Counted from the first letter of the stretch, positions 52,494 through 62,734 are shown. The stretch: DNA of 64,000 bases from Flavobacteria bacterium BAL38 (GCA_000169355.1 AAXX01000005.1:62001-126000), one strand, 5' to 3'. Made by a program: numbers and translations. Notes: generated from the letters alone by a model not told the origin.

Positions 52494-52616
52494 AATTTTA
52501 TTTTTTAAGATTATTATTAATTTTCTTGATACAAATTTACGAATAAAAAAACCACTACTTAATTTAAGTAATGGTTAATTTTTATATAAAAATAGATTTT
52601 CTTTATAATATTCTTA

Positions 52617-54071
52617 TTATTTAATATCTGAAACCAATTGTTTGATTTTGATATTAAACGCTGCAAAAATTAAAGTCATAAACGGACTTAGATAGTTAAA
52701 AATCGCATACGGAATATAATCAAACGTAGAAACTCCTAAAGCTCCTGACTGGTAAGCTCCACAAGTATTCCATGGTATTAAAACCGAAGTTACTGTGCCA
52801 GAATCTTCTAATGTTCTGCTCAAGTTTTCTGGTGCTAAACCTTTGTCTTTATATGCCTTTGCAAACATTTTTCCGGGTACAACAATAGCTAAATACTGAT
52901 CTGAAGCTGTTATGTTTAAAGCCAAACAACTTCCAACAGTTGAAGCAAACAAACCAAAAGTGGTATGTGCTAATTTTAATAAAAACTGACTAATTCTTGC
53001 TAAAGCACCAATAGCGTCCATTATACCTCCAAAAACCATTGCACATAATATCAACCAAATAGTGCCTAACATTTTTTCCATTCCTCCAGCTGTAAACAAA
53101 TCAGCTAATGTTTCATTTGTAGTAGGTATTACTGTTTTAGTTGTAATGGCATTCATAACTCCTTTGTAACCGGTTGCAAAAGTTAATTCAGTTCCACCAG
53201 AAAGCATTAAAACAATATTAGGTTGAAAAATTAATGCAAAAACACCACCTAATAAAGTTCCAACTAATAAAGCAATTAAAGGTTCTGTTTTTTTAATAAT
53301 TAAACCTATCACAATAATTGGGACTAAAAATAACCAAGGTGTAATGTTGAATGATTTTTGAATATCTGTTAATAAAGCTTCAGTATTTGCAATTCCAGTT
53401 GTTTTAACGGTTAATCCTAAAATCACAAAAATGATTAATGTAATAATATAAGTAGGAATAGTTGTTAAAGTCATATATCTAATATGAGTAAACAAATCGG
53501 TTCCAGCCATGGCAGGAGCAAGGTTGGTTGTATCTGACATTGGAGATAATTTATCACCAAAATAGGCGCCAGAAATTACGGCACCAGCTACCATTCCTAA
53601 ATCAAATCCTAATGCACCACCAATTCCAATTAAAGCAATACCAACAGTTGCAGATGTAGTCCATGAACTACCAGTAGCAATAGAAATTACAGAGCAAATT
53701 ATTAAAGTGGCAGGTAAAAAAATGGTAGGATTTAAAATTTGTAATCCATAGTATATCATAGAAGGAATAATTCCGCTAATTAGCCAAGTTCCGGCTAAAG
53801 AACCAACCATTAATAAAATTAAAATGGCTCCAGCTGTCGATTTTATGTTTTCTGCTACTTCATCAAGCATTTTTTTATAAGACACTTTATTAAAAAAACC
53901 AACAATTGCTGCAACTGCTGCTCCTAATAATAAAACAAACTGATTGCTTCCACCAAGTGCTTCATCTCCATATATGTATACATTATAAGCTAACATGCCT
54001 ATTAACGCAATTACTGGAATTATGGCTTCAAAAATATTTAGTTCTTTGTTTTGTATGATTTTTGTATTCAT
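52617..54071 (-). CDS. nhaC: Na+/H+ antiporter, NhaC family
   Basis: 484 aa with about 11-12 membrane helices. The family motif region TGSSWTTSATVGIALIG and GAYFGDKLSPMSDTTNLAPA is present; the Asp/Thr residues there line the ion path. It exchanges Na+ for H+ to hold pH and sodium balance. It stands alone between terminators. A malate/lactate antiporter role, known in some NhaC relatives, cannot be excluded. Confidence 0.9.
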   Translation of the reverse strand: MNTKIIQNKELNIFEAIIPVIALIGMLAYNVYIYGDEALGGSNQFVLLLGAAVAAIVGFFNKVSYKKMLDEVAENIKSTAGAILILLMVGSLAGTWLISGIIPSMIYYGLQILNPTIFLPATLIICSVISIATGSSWTTSATVGIALIGIGGALGFDLGMVAGAVISGAYFGDKLSPMSDTTNLAPAMAGTDLFTHIRYMTLTTIPTYIITLIIFVILGLTVKTTGIANTEALLTDIQKSFNITPWLFLVPIIVIGLIIKKTEPLIALLVGTLLGGVFALIFQPNIVLMLSGGTELTFATGYKGVMNAITTKTVIPTTNETLADLFTAGGMEKMLGTIWLILCAMVFGGIMDAIGALARISQFLLKLAHTTFGLFASTVGSCLALNITASDQYLAIVVPGKMFAKAYKDKGLAPENLSRTLEDSGTVTSVLIPWNTCGAYQSGALGVSTFDYIPYAIFNYLSPFMTLIFAAFNIKIKQLVSDIK

Positions 54072-54137
54072 TTAGTTTTATTTGAGTCTGCAATATAGAA
54101 AAATCAAATTTCACAACAAAGTATCATTAAAATAAAA

Positions 54138-54164
54138 AATCCGATTCATTACTAAATCGGATTT
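54138..54164. terminator. Hairpin terminator
   Basis: AAATCCGATT and AAATCGGATTT around CATTACT, 3' of the gamma-lyase gene. Confidence 0.7.
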
Positions 54165-54186
54165 AAGTGAATTTATTTGGAAAGAA

Positions 54187-55389
54187 TTATAAAACACCTA
54201 ATTCCACCATGCATTGTTTCATCATTTGATAGGTTCTTTCTATATCGTTGTCTAAACCTATAGAAAAACGAATTAAACCATCGGTTAAGCCCATTTCAGC
54301 TTGTTCTTCTAATGGAATTTCAGATGAAGTTGAAGTCCCAGGAGCGCTGAATAACGTTTTATAAAATCCTAAACTTACCGCTAAGTAACCTAAGTTTCTT
54401 TCTTGCATTAATTCCATCAAAGCATTGGCTTTGTCTAAACTTCCTACATCAATAGTCATCATTCCTCCGAAACCATATTCTGGATTAATCATCTTAGCAT
54501 ATATTTCATGACTTGGGTGACTTTTTAATCCAGGATAAACTGTTTTAATTCCGTCCGCTTCTAATTTGTTAGCCAAATACATTGCGTTGTGGCTGTGTTG
54601 TTTCATTCTGATGTGTAAGGTTCTTAAGTTTTTCATTACAGAAGCAGAACGTAAACTGTCCATTGTTGGACCTAAAAGCATACTAGCTCCTGAATTTACG
54701 TTTTTTAAATCGTTAATAAATTCTTGTGAAGCACAAACTACACCACCAACAGTATCGCTACTTCCGTTAATGTATTTTGTTAACGAGTGTATTACGATAT
54801 CGGCTCCAAGTTTTATAGGAGAAACAGATAATGGTGAAAACGTATTATCAACAACTAATTTTAAATTGTGTTTTTTTGCAATTTTAGAAAGTTCTACTAA
54901 GTTAGCCACTTCTAATAAGGGATTACTAACCGTTTCGCAATATAAAACCTTTGTATTTGGAGTAATAGCCGCTTCAACGACGTCTAGTTTTGTGATGTCA
55001 ACAAATGTAGTTTTGATACCCATTCTTGGAACGAAATTCTTTAAAAAAGCATATGTTCCTCCATAAATAGTTCTACTTGAAACAATATGATCTCCGTTTC
55101 CACATAATTGTAAAAGCGTAGGTGTAATAGCGCCCATTCCAGAAGCAGAAACGTTTGCCGATTCTGTTCCTTCCATTGCTGCTAATGCCTTGTCTAAGTA
55201 TAAGTTACTTGGAGATGAATGACGAGAATATAAGTAACATCCTTCTGTATTTCCTTCAAAGGTGTCAAACATGGTTTTTGCTGAAAGAAATGTATAGGTA
55301 GAACTATCTGAAATTGAAGGATTTACACCTCCAAACTCACCAAAATATTGTAAATCTTGAATTTTGTCTGCTGGTTTAAAATTTTCCAT
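54187..55389 (-). CDS. Trans-sulfuration PLP enzyme, methionine gamma-lyase-like
   Basis: 400-aa Cys/Met metabolism PLP enzyme. The PLP lysine is in SLTKYINGSSD. YSRHSSPSN at the N-terminal side and VDNTFSPL contain cofactor contacts. It could be methionine gamma-lyase, cystathionine gamma-lyase or a related enzyme. The divergent Lrp regulator favours an amino-acid catabolic role such as methionine gamma-lyase. Precise specificity cannot be read from the sequence. Confidence 0.85.
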   Translation of the reverse strand: MENFKPADKIQDLQYFGEFGGVNPSISDSSTYTFLSAKTMFDTFEGNTEGCYLYSRHSSPSNLYLDKALAAMEGTESANVSASGMGAITPTLLQLCGNGDHIVSSRTIYGGTYAFLKNFVPRMGIKTTFVDITKLDVVEAAITPNTKVLYCETVSNPLLEVANLVELSKIAKKHNLKLVVDNTFSPLSVSPIKLGADIVIHSLTKYINGSSDTVGGVVCASQEFINDLKNVNSGASMLLGPTMDSLRSASVMKNLRTLHIRMKQHSHNAMYLANKLEADGIKTVYPGLKSHPSHEIYAKMINPEYGFGGMMTIDVGSLDKANALMELMQERNLGYLAVSLGFYKTLFSAPGTSTSSEIPLEEQAEMGLTDGLIRFSIGLDNDIERTYQMMKQCMVELGVL

Positions 55390-55530
55390 AACTTATAAGT
55401 TTAGTTGTTTATTTTAAATCAAAACTACTAATTGATAAATTATAAATCAATGTTTATATAATAAATTAGAAAATATATCTATTTTTGTTTTAAAAAGTAG
55501 TTTAAATTTCTAAATAATTTTCATTTTACT

Positions 55531-55538
55531 TACATTTG
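55531..55538 (+). promoter_or_regulatory. -7 element of the Lrp gene
   Basis: TACATTTG, 36 nt before the ATG at 55575. No -33 element found at the correct distance. The ~185-bp gap between the divergent genes is the likely Lrp target. Confidence 0.45.
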
Positions 55539-55574
55539 CCGACAACAAACAACAACCAAACAACACAACTAACA

Positions 55575-56027
55575 ATGGATGCTATTGATAAAAAATTATT
55601 AGGATTACTCCAAAACGACACCAAGAAGACAACGAAGGAACTTTCTATGGTTTTAAATCTTTCTGTAACTGCAGTTTATGAACGAATTAAAAAACTAGAA
55701 AGAGAAGGTGTTATTAGTAAATATGTAGCAATTTTAGACAGAATTAAGGTAGAAAAAGCCTTTGTCGTATTTTGTCATATTAAATTAATACAGCACACTA
55801 AAGATTTCGTAACTACGTTTGAAAATGAAGTAGTAAAATTAAATGAAGTTTTAGAATGTTTTCACGTGAGTGGAGATTACGACTATATTTTAAAAGTATG
55901 TGTAAAAGATATGGAGGAGTATAGAGAATTTATGGTTACTAAATTAACAGCTTTACAGCATATTGGAAGTACGCATAGTTCCTTTATGATTGGTGAAGTT
56001 AAAAACACCACAGCTTTTACTTTATAA
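55575..56027 (+). CDS. Lrp/AsnC-family regulator
   Basis: The start is the ATG at 55575 (MDAIDKKLLGLLQNDTKKTT); an upstream in-frame TTG at 55536 lies in the promoter region and is not used. 150 aa: a helix-turn-helix (TTKELSMVLNLSVTAVYERIKKL) followed by the RAM/AsnC ligand domain (FHVSGDYDYILKVCVKDMEEY). It probably senses an amino acid and controls the divergent gamma-lyase gene. Confidence 0.92.
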   Translation: MDAIDKKLLGLLQNDTKKTTKELSMVLNLSVTAVYERIKKLEREGVISKYVAILDRIKVEKAFVVFCHIKLIQHTKDFVTTFENEVVKLNEVLECFHVSGDYDYILKVCVKDMEEYREFMVTKLTALQHIGSTHSSFMIGEVKNTTAFTL

Positions 56028-56079
56028 AAAGCTATAATAATTTACCAAAAATCTAACAAAGAATTAATTCAAAAAGCGT

Positions 56080-56087
56080 TACTTTTG
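56080..56087 (+). promoter_or_regulatory. -7 element of the second lpd gene
   Basis: TACTTTTG, 40 nt before the ATG; no clear -33 partner. Confidence 0.45.
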
Positions 56088-56127
56088 TATCCGAATTTAA
56101 GTCAAACAACAAACTTTATATAAAATC

Positions 56128-57531
56128 ATGAGTCAATTTGATGTAACCATTATCGGTTCTGGACCTGGAGGATATGTTTCAGCAATCCGTTGTGCCCAAT
56201 TAGGTTTTAAAACTGCTATTATTGAAAAATATTCTACTCTAGGAGGAACGTGTTTAAATGTAGGATGTATTCCTTCTAAAGCATTATTAGCTTCCTCGCA
56301 TCATTATGAAGAGTTGCAACACTTTGCAGACCACGGAATTGAAGTTTCGGGTGAAGTAAAAGTGAATTTAGAAAAAATGATTGCTCGTAAACAAGCAGTT
56401 GTAGATCAAACTTCGGGTGGTGTTAAATATTTAATGGATAAAAATAACATTACTGTTTTTAATGGAGTAGGTTCATTTGAAAGCGCTACTTCTGTAAAAG
56501 TGACTAAAGAAGATGGTTCTTCGGAAATCATCGAATCTAAAAATATTATTATTGCAACAGGTTCTAAACCATCTAGCTTACCATTTATCAAATTAGACAA
56601 AGAAAGAATCATTACTTCTACTGAAGCTTTGAAACTGAAAGAAGTTCCAAAACACTTAGTAATTATTGGTGGTGGTGTTATCGGAATCGAATTAGGTCAG
56701 GTGTATTTACGTTTAGGAGCACAAGTTTCTGTAGTTGAATTCATGGACAGAATTATTCCAGGAATGGATGCCGCTTTATCAAAAGAATTGACTAAAGTGT
56801 TGAAAAAACAAGGAATGAAATTCTACACATCTCACAAAGTGCAATCGGTTGAAAGAGCTGGAGATGTAGTAACGGTAAAAGCAGAAAATGCTAAAGGTGA
56901 AATCATCACATTAGAAGGTGATTATTCATTAGTTTCTGTAGGTCGTCGTCCTTATACTGATGGTTTAAATGCTGAAAAAGCAGGAGTAAAAGTTACGGAT
57001 AGAGGTCAAATCGAAGTAAATGATCATTTACAAACTTCGGCTTCAAATGTTTATGCAATTGGTGATGTAGTTCGTGGAGCGATGTTAGCACACAAAGCAG
57101 AAGAAGAAGGTGTAATGGTTGCCGAAATTTTAGCGGGACAAAAACCTCATATCGATTATAATTTAATTCCAGGTGTAGTGTACACTTGGCCAGAAGTTGC
57201 CGCTGTTGGTAAAACAGAAGAGCAATTAAAAGCGGAAGGAGTAGCTTATAAAGCAGGAAGTTTTCCATTCAAAGCCTTAGGAAGAGCTAGAGCTGGTGGC
57301 AACACTGACGGATTTGTAAAAATCTTAGCGGATACCAAAACAGATGAAGTTTTAGGAGTTCATATGATTGGAGCAAGATGTGCTGATTTAATTGCAGAAG
57401 CTGTTACAGCAATGGAATTTAGAGCAAGTGCAGAAGATATTTCAAGAATGTCTCACGCACACCCAACGTTTGCAGAAGCTATCAAAGAAGCAGCATTAGC
57501 AGCTACAGATAACAGAGCATTACACGTGTAA
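56128..57531 (+). CDS. lpdA: Dihydrolipoyl dehydrogenase (E3), paralog 2
   Basis: 467 aa. GSGPGGY for FAD, redox C42-x4-C47 in CLNVGC, NAD site GGGVIGIELG, and C-terminal SHAHPTFAEA with the catalytic His. It resembles mitochondrial and proteobacterial E3 more than the 6278-7666 protein, which has CLNWGC and HPHPT. Codon use is biased, so it is probably the main E3 of pyruvate or 2-oxoglutarate dehydrogenase. Confidence 0.95.
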   Translation: MSQFDVTIIGSGPGGYVSAIRCAQLGFKTAIIEKYSTLGGTCLNVGCIPSKALLASSHHYEELQHFADHGIEVSGEVKVNLEKMIARKQAVVDQTSGGVKYLMDKNNITVFNGVGSFESATSVKVTKEDGSSEIIESKNIIIATGSKPSSLPFIKLDKERIITSTEALKLKEVPKHLVIIGGGVIGIELGQVYLRLGAQVSVVEFMDRIIPGMDAALSKELTKVLKKQGMKFYTSHKVQSVERAGDVVTVKAENAKGEIITLEGDYSLVSVGRRPYTDGLNAEKAGVKVTDRGQIEVNDHLQTSASNVYAIGDVVRGAMLAHKAEEEGVMVAEILAGQKPHIDYNLIPGVVYTWPEVAAVGKTEEQLKAEGVAYKAGSFPFKALGRARAGGNTDGFVKILADTKTDEVLGVHMIGARCADLIAEAVTAMEFRASAEDISRMSHAHPTFAEAIKEAALAATDNRALHV

Positions 57532-57566
57532 AACAATAAATGTCATCCTGAGCTTGTCGAAGGATA

Positions 57567-57598
57567 AAAATCCCAAATTCAATTGAGTTTGGGATTTT
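57567..57598. terminator. Terminator after lpd 2
   Basis: AAAATCCCAAA and TTTGGGATTTT around an AT-rich loop, followed by a T run. A TGTCATCCTGAGCTTGTCGA repeat word precedes it. Confidence 0.75.
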
Positions 57599-57644
57599 TT
57601 TATTGGCACGGATTGTAAATCCGCGTTATCGGGTTTAGTAAATA

Positions 57645-58595
57645 TTATTCATACAATTTGTTAATCAATTTATCTATTTCAAACAGTTTCTCATATTTTT
57701 CAATAAATTGTTCTCGTTTTTTTAAATTCTTAATTGATTCGTTTAAATTATCTATTTTTTTTGCTTTTTCAATCAAGTCTGCAATTATATCATTAAATCG
57801 TGTTTTAGAGTCAGCTGATAATTCCTTTAATATAATTGTCATGTGTTCACTGAACAAATCGTTTATTTTTTCAAGTTTCGTTTTTGTTATTACTTCAAGA
57901 GTCAAAGGAACATGGTCACTTAAATCAATCCAATTTTCCACTTTACCTACTTTAATTTCAAAACCATCTTTAATAATCAAGTCTGATGCAAAAAAATAAT
58001 CAATGTGGTAAGGTTTTTCAGTCTTCCGATACATATGAAAAGTTGGATGAATTTCTTTTCCTTGTTCAATATTTTCTTGCATATGGTACAAACAAAAAAT
58101 ATTTTTCTTTTCTAGAAAGCCAACCATATCAGAATGATTTCCAACTCGTTCTTTTTCGTCCCATATTTTGTTTGAATTGAAATCACCCGTCAAAATACAT
58201 GGTAAGGATAAAAGATTTGAGTAATAATTTATCGCAAGCCAAATCTGCCCGATGTATCTTTCTTCTGGTTTTTCTTTATTATCCATTGCCCAAATTGCAA
58301 AAAGCAAAAATGAACTGTCTTTACCTATTACTTTTAGCGGAATAATAAATCTAAATCTTGGGTTAAAAATTTTTAATAATTCAAATTTGTAGTCCGAGTA
58401 TGAGAAAATTCCAATTCCTTTGTTTTCAGAATCACCGTACCAGAAAAAGTCATTAGGTTTTGGAGTTAAATCACCGAATTTTAGTTTATTTTCCGATTCA
58501 CACTCTGGAACTATCAAAATATCAGGTTGCAATGACAAAATCCTATCATTTTTTTTTCTAAATGCTCCCTGACAATTCCATTCAATGATTCTCAT
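57645..58595 (-). CDS. Endonuclease/exonuclease/phosphatase-family protein
   Basis: 316 aa. EEP-fold motifs in order: RIIEWNCQGAF (metal-binding Asn), PDILIVPECES (Glu), LTGDFNSN (Asp/Asn), YHIDYFFAS and LSDHVPLTL (catalytic His). The last ~80 residues form a Lys/Glu-rich coiled coil (INDLFSEHMTIILKELSADS ...). No signal peptide. It may be a nuclease or phosphodiesterase. The isolated position after a terminator suggests an accessory gene. Confidence 0.85.
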   Translation of the reverse strand: MRIIEWNCQGAFRKKNDRILSLQPDILIVPECESENKLKFGDLTPKPNDFFWYGDSENKGIGIFSYSDYKFELLKIFNPRFRFIIPLKVIGKDSSFLLFAIWAMDNKEKPEERYIGQIWLAINYYSNLLSLPCILTGDFNSNKIWDEKERVGNHSDMVGFLEKKNIFCLYHMQENIEQGKEIHPTFHMYRKTEKPYHIDYFFASDLIIKDGFEIKVGKVENWIDLSDHVPLTLEVITKTKLEKINDLFSEHMTIILKELSADSKTRFNDIIADLIEKAKKIDNLNESIKNLKKREQFIEKYEKLFEIDKLINKLYE

Positions 58596-58720
58596 ATTTT
58601 TTTTCGGTTATCCAGTGTTTGTTAACTAGTTTAGATGTATGACGAAATCATACTTATATTCTCAATTTTGGGTTTATATGTTAGCTAAAAGTCAGTTTTA
58701 TTATTTGTTATTTTATGAAT

Positions 58721-59098
58721 TTATGCTTTCACAATTTCTTTAAAACCATCCCAATTAGCATAAATTAAAAACACATTGGCGAATAAGATGGCAGCTGCCA
58801 TTGGAATATCGGTGCCAGTTACAACTACGTGAATTAGAAAAATATTGATGCTTATTGGTAATAAAATGATAGTTCCTAGTCGAACAAATTTACCGCTTAC
58901 CAGCATTAATCCTGCTAATAATTCAATAGTTTTTGCTACCGGGAAAATGTATTTTGAAGCTATGAAACCCGCCATTAGTGTAGCTAAATCTCCTGTAGGC
59001 TCAGGTTGTTCTCCCATTAAATTGAAAAAATAAGAAATAGAAGCAAAAAGCATCATAGCTCCTAAAAGTACACGAACAATAATAGTTGCAATTTTCAT
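58721..59098 (-). CDS. DoxX-family membrane protein
   Basis: 125 aa with four hydrophobic helices (TIIVRVLLGAMMLFASISYFF; AKTIELLAGLMLVSG; LIHVVVTGTDIPMAAAILF). Typical size for DoxX/SURF4-like proteins of unknown biochemical role, sometimes linked to oxidative stress. Monocistronic. Confidence 0.82.
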   Translation of the reverse strand: MKIATIIVRVLLGAMMLFASISYFFNLMGEQPEPTGDLATLMAGFIASKYIFPVAKTIELLAGLMLVSGKFVRLGTIILLPISINIFLIHVVVTGTDIPMAAAILFANVFLIYANWDGFKEIVKA

Positions 59099-59220
59099 AA
59101 TTAAAGTAGTTTTTTGGTTAGTTATAGAGACAAGAATAAAAATCGTGCCAAATTTTAAGCAATTGTACTATTTTCAACAACTATTTTTTTGTTGTACTTT
59201 TACGAAGTAAATTTTCCAAT

Positions 59221-60507
59221 TTGAGAACAGTAATTACAAAAGATATTTCGCAGTTTTCCGACTTTAAAAACCAACTTTTGCATTGGGCTAACCAACACAG
59301 AGAAGTCGTTTTTTTAGATTCTAACAATTATCATCAGCAATATTCAAGTTATGATGCAGTTTTAGCTGTTGATGCTTTTACATCTATTAAAACCGATTAC
59401 GAAAATGCGTTTCAAGATTTGTATCAATACCAAAGTCAAACGAAAGATTGGTTGTTTGGCTATTTATCTTACGATTTAAAAAACGATACCGAAGATTTAT
59501 ATTCCAACAATTTTGATGGATTAGATTTTCCCGATTTGTTTTTCTTTCAACCTAAAAAGTTGTTTTTAATCAAAGAAAATCAAGTTGAAATCCAATATTT
59601 ACGAATGTGCGATGACGAAATAGAAGCTGATTTCAACGATATTGTTTTGTCAGAACTTTGCGACTCTGCGACTTTGCGAGAAATTACAATAAATCAGAGA
59701 ATCTCAAAAGAAAACTACCTTTCCAAAGTTTCAAAAATGCTCGAACACATTCATCGTGGCGACATATACGAAGCCAATTTTTGTATGGAATTTTATTCCG
59801 AAAAGGCTCAAATAGAACCCTTGGAGATCTATCAAAAACTAAATGCTATTTCCGAACCACCATTTGCGGTGTATTTCAAAAATAATTTTCAGTATTTACT
59901 TTCCGCTTCACCTGAACGTTATTTGCGAAAAGAAGGAACCAATGTCATTTCCCAACCCATAAAAGGCACGGCAAGAAGAAGTTTCGACTTAGAGCAAGAC
60001 GAACAATTAAAATCCGATTTAGCTCAAAACGAAAAAGAGCGTTCTGAAAACATTATGATTGTAGATTTAGTTCGAAACGATTTATCGCACACTGCTACAA
60101 AAGGAAGCGTTCAAGTGGAAGAATTGTGCCAAATTTATACCTTTAAGCAAGTTCACCAAATGATTTCAACGATAGTTTCCGAAGTAGAAAATACAACTTC
60201 ACCAATTGAAATTCTGAGAACCACTTTTCCTATGGGAAGCATGACTGGCGCACCAAAGATTTCGGCTATGCAAATCATTGAAGCATTAGAAGAAACCAAA
60301 CGCGGATTATACAGTGGAGCAGTAGGCTATTTTACTCCAAATGGAGATTTCGATTTTAATGTGGTCATCAGAAGTATTTTGTATAATTCACAAAATCAAT
60401 ATTTATCTTTTTCTGTCGGAAGTGCTATTACTTCTCAAGCCATTCCAGAAATGGAGTATGAAGAATGTTTGTTAAAGGCAAAAGCAATGTTTGAGGTTTT
60501 AAAATAA
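59221..60507 (+). CDS. pabB: Aminodeoxychorismate synthase component I
   Basis: 428 aa. The chorismate-binding domain is clear: KAMLEHIHRGDIYEANFC-like start (KMLEHIHRGDIYEANF), QPIKGTARR, NEKERSENIMIVDLVRNDL and GSMTGAPKISAMQIIE. With glutamine amidotransferase PabA it makes aminodeoxychorismate for PABA and folate. No ATG lies in frame upstream, so the TTG at 59221 is the start. PabA and the lyase PabC are not in the window; folP is at 17076. Confidence 0.9.
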   Translation: MRTVITKDISQFSDFKNQLLHWANQHREVVFLDSNNYHQQYSSYDAVLAVDAFTSIKTDYENAFQDLYQYQSQTKDWLFGYLSYDLKNDTEDLYSNNFDGLDFPDLFFFQPKKLFLIKENQVEIQYLRMCDDEIEADFNDIVLSELCDSATLREITINQRISKENYLSKVSKMLEHIHRGDIYEANFCMEFYSEKAQIEPLEIYQKLNAISEPPFAVYFKNNFQYLLSASPERYLRKEGTNVISQPIKGTARRSFDLEQDEQLKSDLAQNEKERSENIMIVDLVRNDLSHTATKGSVQVEELCQIYTFKQVHQMISTIVSEVENTTSPIEILRTTFPMGSMTGAPKISAMQIIEALEETKRGLYSGAVGYFTPNGDFDFNVVIRSILYNSQNQYLSFSVGSAITSQAIPEMEYEECLLKAKAMFEVLK

Positions 60508-60514
60508 AATAGTT

Positions 60515-61411
60515 ATGAAAAAAATATTCTTTGTTTTAATTGTTGTTACCATTTTATTTTCATGTAAATCTTCTGTTTCAGAAGTAAATCATATAATTGA
60601 TAAAGAATTCGAGATTTATAAAGTTGCCAATTCAAAAGCTACTTTGGTATTGTTTCCTTGTTTTCCTTGTGATATTGAAAACACAAAAAATGAATTTCCA
60701 ATCATCGAAGAAGCCAATAAGAAAGGCGTTTCTGTTATTTTAATGAATTATAATTTTAAACTTTATTTGAAAGATAGCGAATTACAAAATTTGACCAAAC
60801 ACTTTAATTCAATTTTTGAAAATAATAAATTAAGTACTGATAATGTTTATATTGGTGGATTTTCAGGTGGCGGAAATGTTACTTTGTTACTAAGTAATTA
60901 TTTGATTAAAGAAGAAAATTCAATTCAACCAAAAGGAGTTTTTATTGTTGATTCTCCTATTGATTTGTTGGGATTGTATAAAGTTTCAGAAAAAAGTATT
61001 ATTACAAATTTCTCAAGTGAATCAGTTGAGGAAGCAAATTGGATAATTGATACATTTAATTCTGAGTTTGGTAATCCAAAAGATTCCATTTCATTATATG
61101 AGAAACTATCGCCTTACACTCGAGAAACCAATACTATTACTAATTTAGAAAATCTTAAAAAATTAAAAATTAGGTTATATACCGAACCCGATTTTGATTG
61201 GTGGTTAACAAATCGTAAAAACCAAAAAGATGAGATAAATTCATACTTTATTGAACAACTTTATAATAATTTAAAAAATAATGGTTTTAAAAAAATAGAA
61301 TTAATTAATACTAAAAATAAAGGTTATAGAGCTGATGGCACAAGACATCCACATTCTTGGGCTATTGTAGATAAAGAGAATTTACTCAATTGGGTATTAG
61401 AGAAAAATTAA
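60515..61411 (+). CDS. Alpha/beta-hydrolase-like lipoprotein
   Basis: 298 aa. Lipoprotein signal (KKIFFVLIVVTILFSCKSS). YIGGFSGGGNVTLLLSNYL looks like a nucleophile elbow (G-x-S-x-G), and a late HPHSWAIVD may supply the catalytic His. It could be an esterase or peptidase, but no family is certain. It starts 7 nt after pabB and ends 16 nt before tilS, so all are probably one transcript. Confidence 0.7.
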   Translation: MKKIFFVLIVVTILFSCKSSVSEVNHIIDKEFEIYKVANSKATLVLFPCFPCDIENTKNEFPIIEEANKKGVSVILMNYNFKLYLKDSELQNLTKHFNSIFENNKLSTDNVYIGGFSGGGNVTLLLSNYLIKEENSIQPKGVFIVDSPIDLLGLYKVSEKSIITNFSSESVEEANWIIDTFNSEFGNPKDSISLYEKLSPYTRETNTITNLENLKKLKIRLYTEPDFDWWLTNRKNQKDEINSYFIEQLYNNLKNNGFKKIELINTKNKGYRADGTRHPHSWAIVDKENLLNWVLEKN

Positions 61412-61427
61412 TTCCTTATTTTTGGTC

Positions 61428-62734
61428 ATGCTAATAAAATTCACAAAACATATTCAATCCCATTTTTCTTTTTTGCAAAGAGACAAATTTTATATTGCAG
61501 TAAGTGGCGGAATAGATAGCATGGTTTTATTGCATTTGTTTCAACATTTTCAGTTTTCGTTTGGTGTTTTACATTGTAATTTTAAATTACGTGGCGAAGA
61601 AAGCGATGCTGATATGCGTTTTATTCATGATTATTGTGAAGAAAATAACATTCAGTTGCGTATTGGTTTTTTTGAAACGGAAATGATTGCAAAAGAGCTT
61701 AAAGAATCCATACAAGTTACCGCTAGAAAATTAAGATACAACTGGTTTTATGAGCAAATGGAAGAAAATGATGTACAGTTTGTAGCAACAGCGCATCATT
61801 TAGATGATAGCTTGGAAACGTTTTTAATTAATTTGTCAAGAGGAACAGGAATTGATGGCTTAACAGGAATTCCAGAAATTAACGACCAAATAATAAGACC
61901 ATTATTACCATTTTCAAGAGAAGAAATTGAACAGTATGCAAAAGTAAATAATATTCAATGGCGAGAAGATGCTAGCAATGCAACTACTAAATATTTGCGA
62001 AACAAATTACGACACGATGTTGTTCCTATTTTAAAGGAAATAAATCCCGAATTTTTGTCTTCATTTCAAAAACTATTAGTCATTTGAATGATACAAAAGG
62101 AATGGCTGATGATGCTTCGTATATTGTGTACAAAGAAGTGGCAACTGAAATTGAAGATACCATTAATTTTGATTTGAATAAATTACTCCAAATTCCAAAT
62201 TATAAAACCTATTTGCATTCCTTTTTAAAACAATATGATTTTACAGCGTGGAATGATATTTATGATTTAGTTACAGCACAATCCGGAAAGCAAGTGTTTT
62301 CTAATACGCATGTTTTATTAAAAGATCGTAATAAATTGATTCTTTCTGAAAGAAAAGCTGCAAGTAATAATGAAGTTTATTTTATTGATTCGATTGAAAG
62401 TAAAGTTAATATTCCCTTAAAACTTTCCATTACAAGGTTTTCAGGGGGTAAAGATGTAAATTCAAATTGTATATTTGTAGACGAAGATAAAATCAAGTTT
62501 CCGCTTACTATTAGAAAATGGCAAGAAGGAGATGAGTTTTATCCTCTTGGAATGACAGGAAAAAAGAAATTGAGCAAATATTTTAAAGATGAGAAATATT
62601 CGCTTTTAGATAAAGAAAATCAATGGCTTTTATGTTCTGCAGACCAAATTGTTTGGGTTATTGGAAAACGAGCTGATAATCGCTTTAAAACACTAAAAAC
62701 AACACAAAATAGTATAAAAATAGAAGTTAAATAA
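61428..62734 (+). pseudogene. tilS: tRNA(Ile)-lysidine synthase TilS, split by a one-base frameshift
   Basis: Start at the ATG at 61428 (MLIKFTKHIQSHFSF). The PP-loop SGGIDS is at residues 26-31. The first frame stops at 62087 after FQKLLVI; the rest (NDTKGMADDASYIVYKE ... FYPLGMTGKKKLSKYF) continues in another frame to 62734. One extra A in the run 62068-62072 restores FQKTISHLNDTKG and a normal ~435-aa protein. TilS makes lysidine at the AUA-reading tRNA-Ile and is essential in most bacteria, so a sequencing error or tolerated slippage is likelier than loss. Confidence 0.85.

Noticed and set aside
55390-55574. SAM or other riboswitch before the gamma-lyase gene
   Set aside because: The region is short and AT-rich without a recognisable multi-stem aptamer; an Lrp regulator explains control better.
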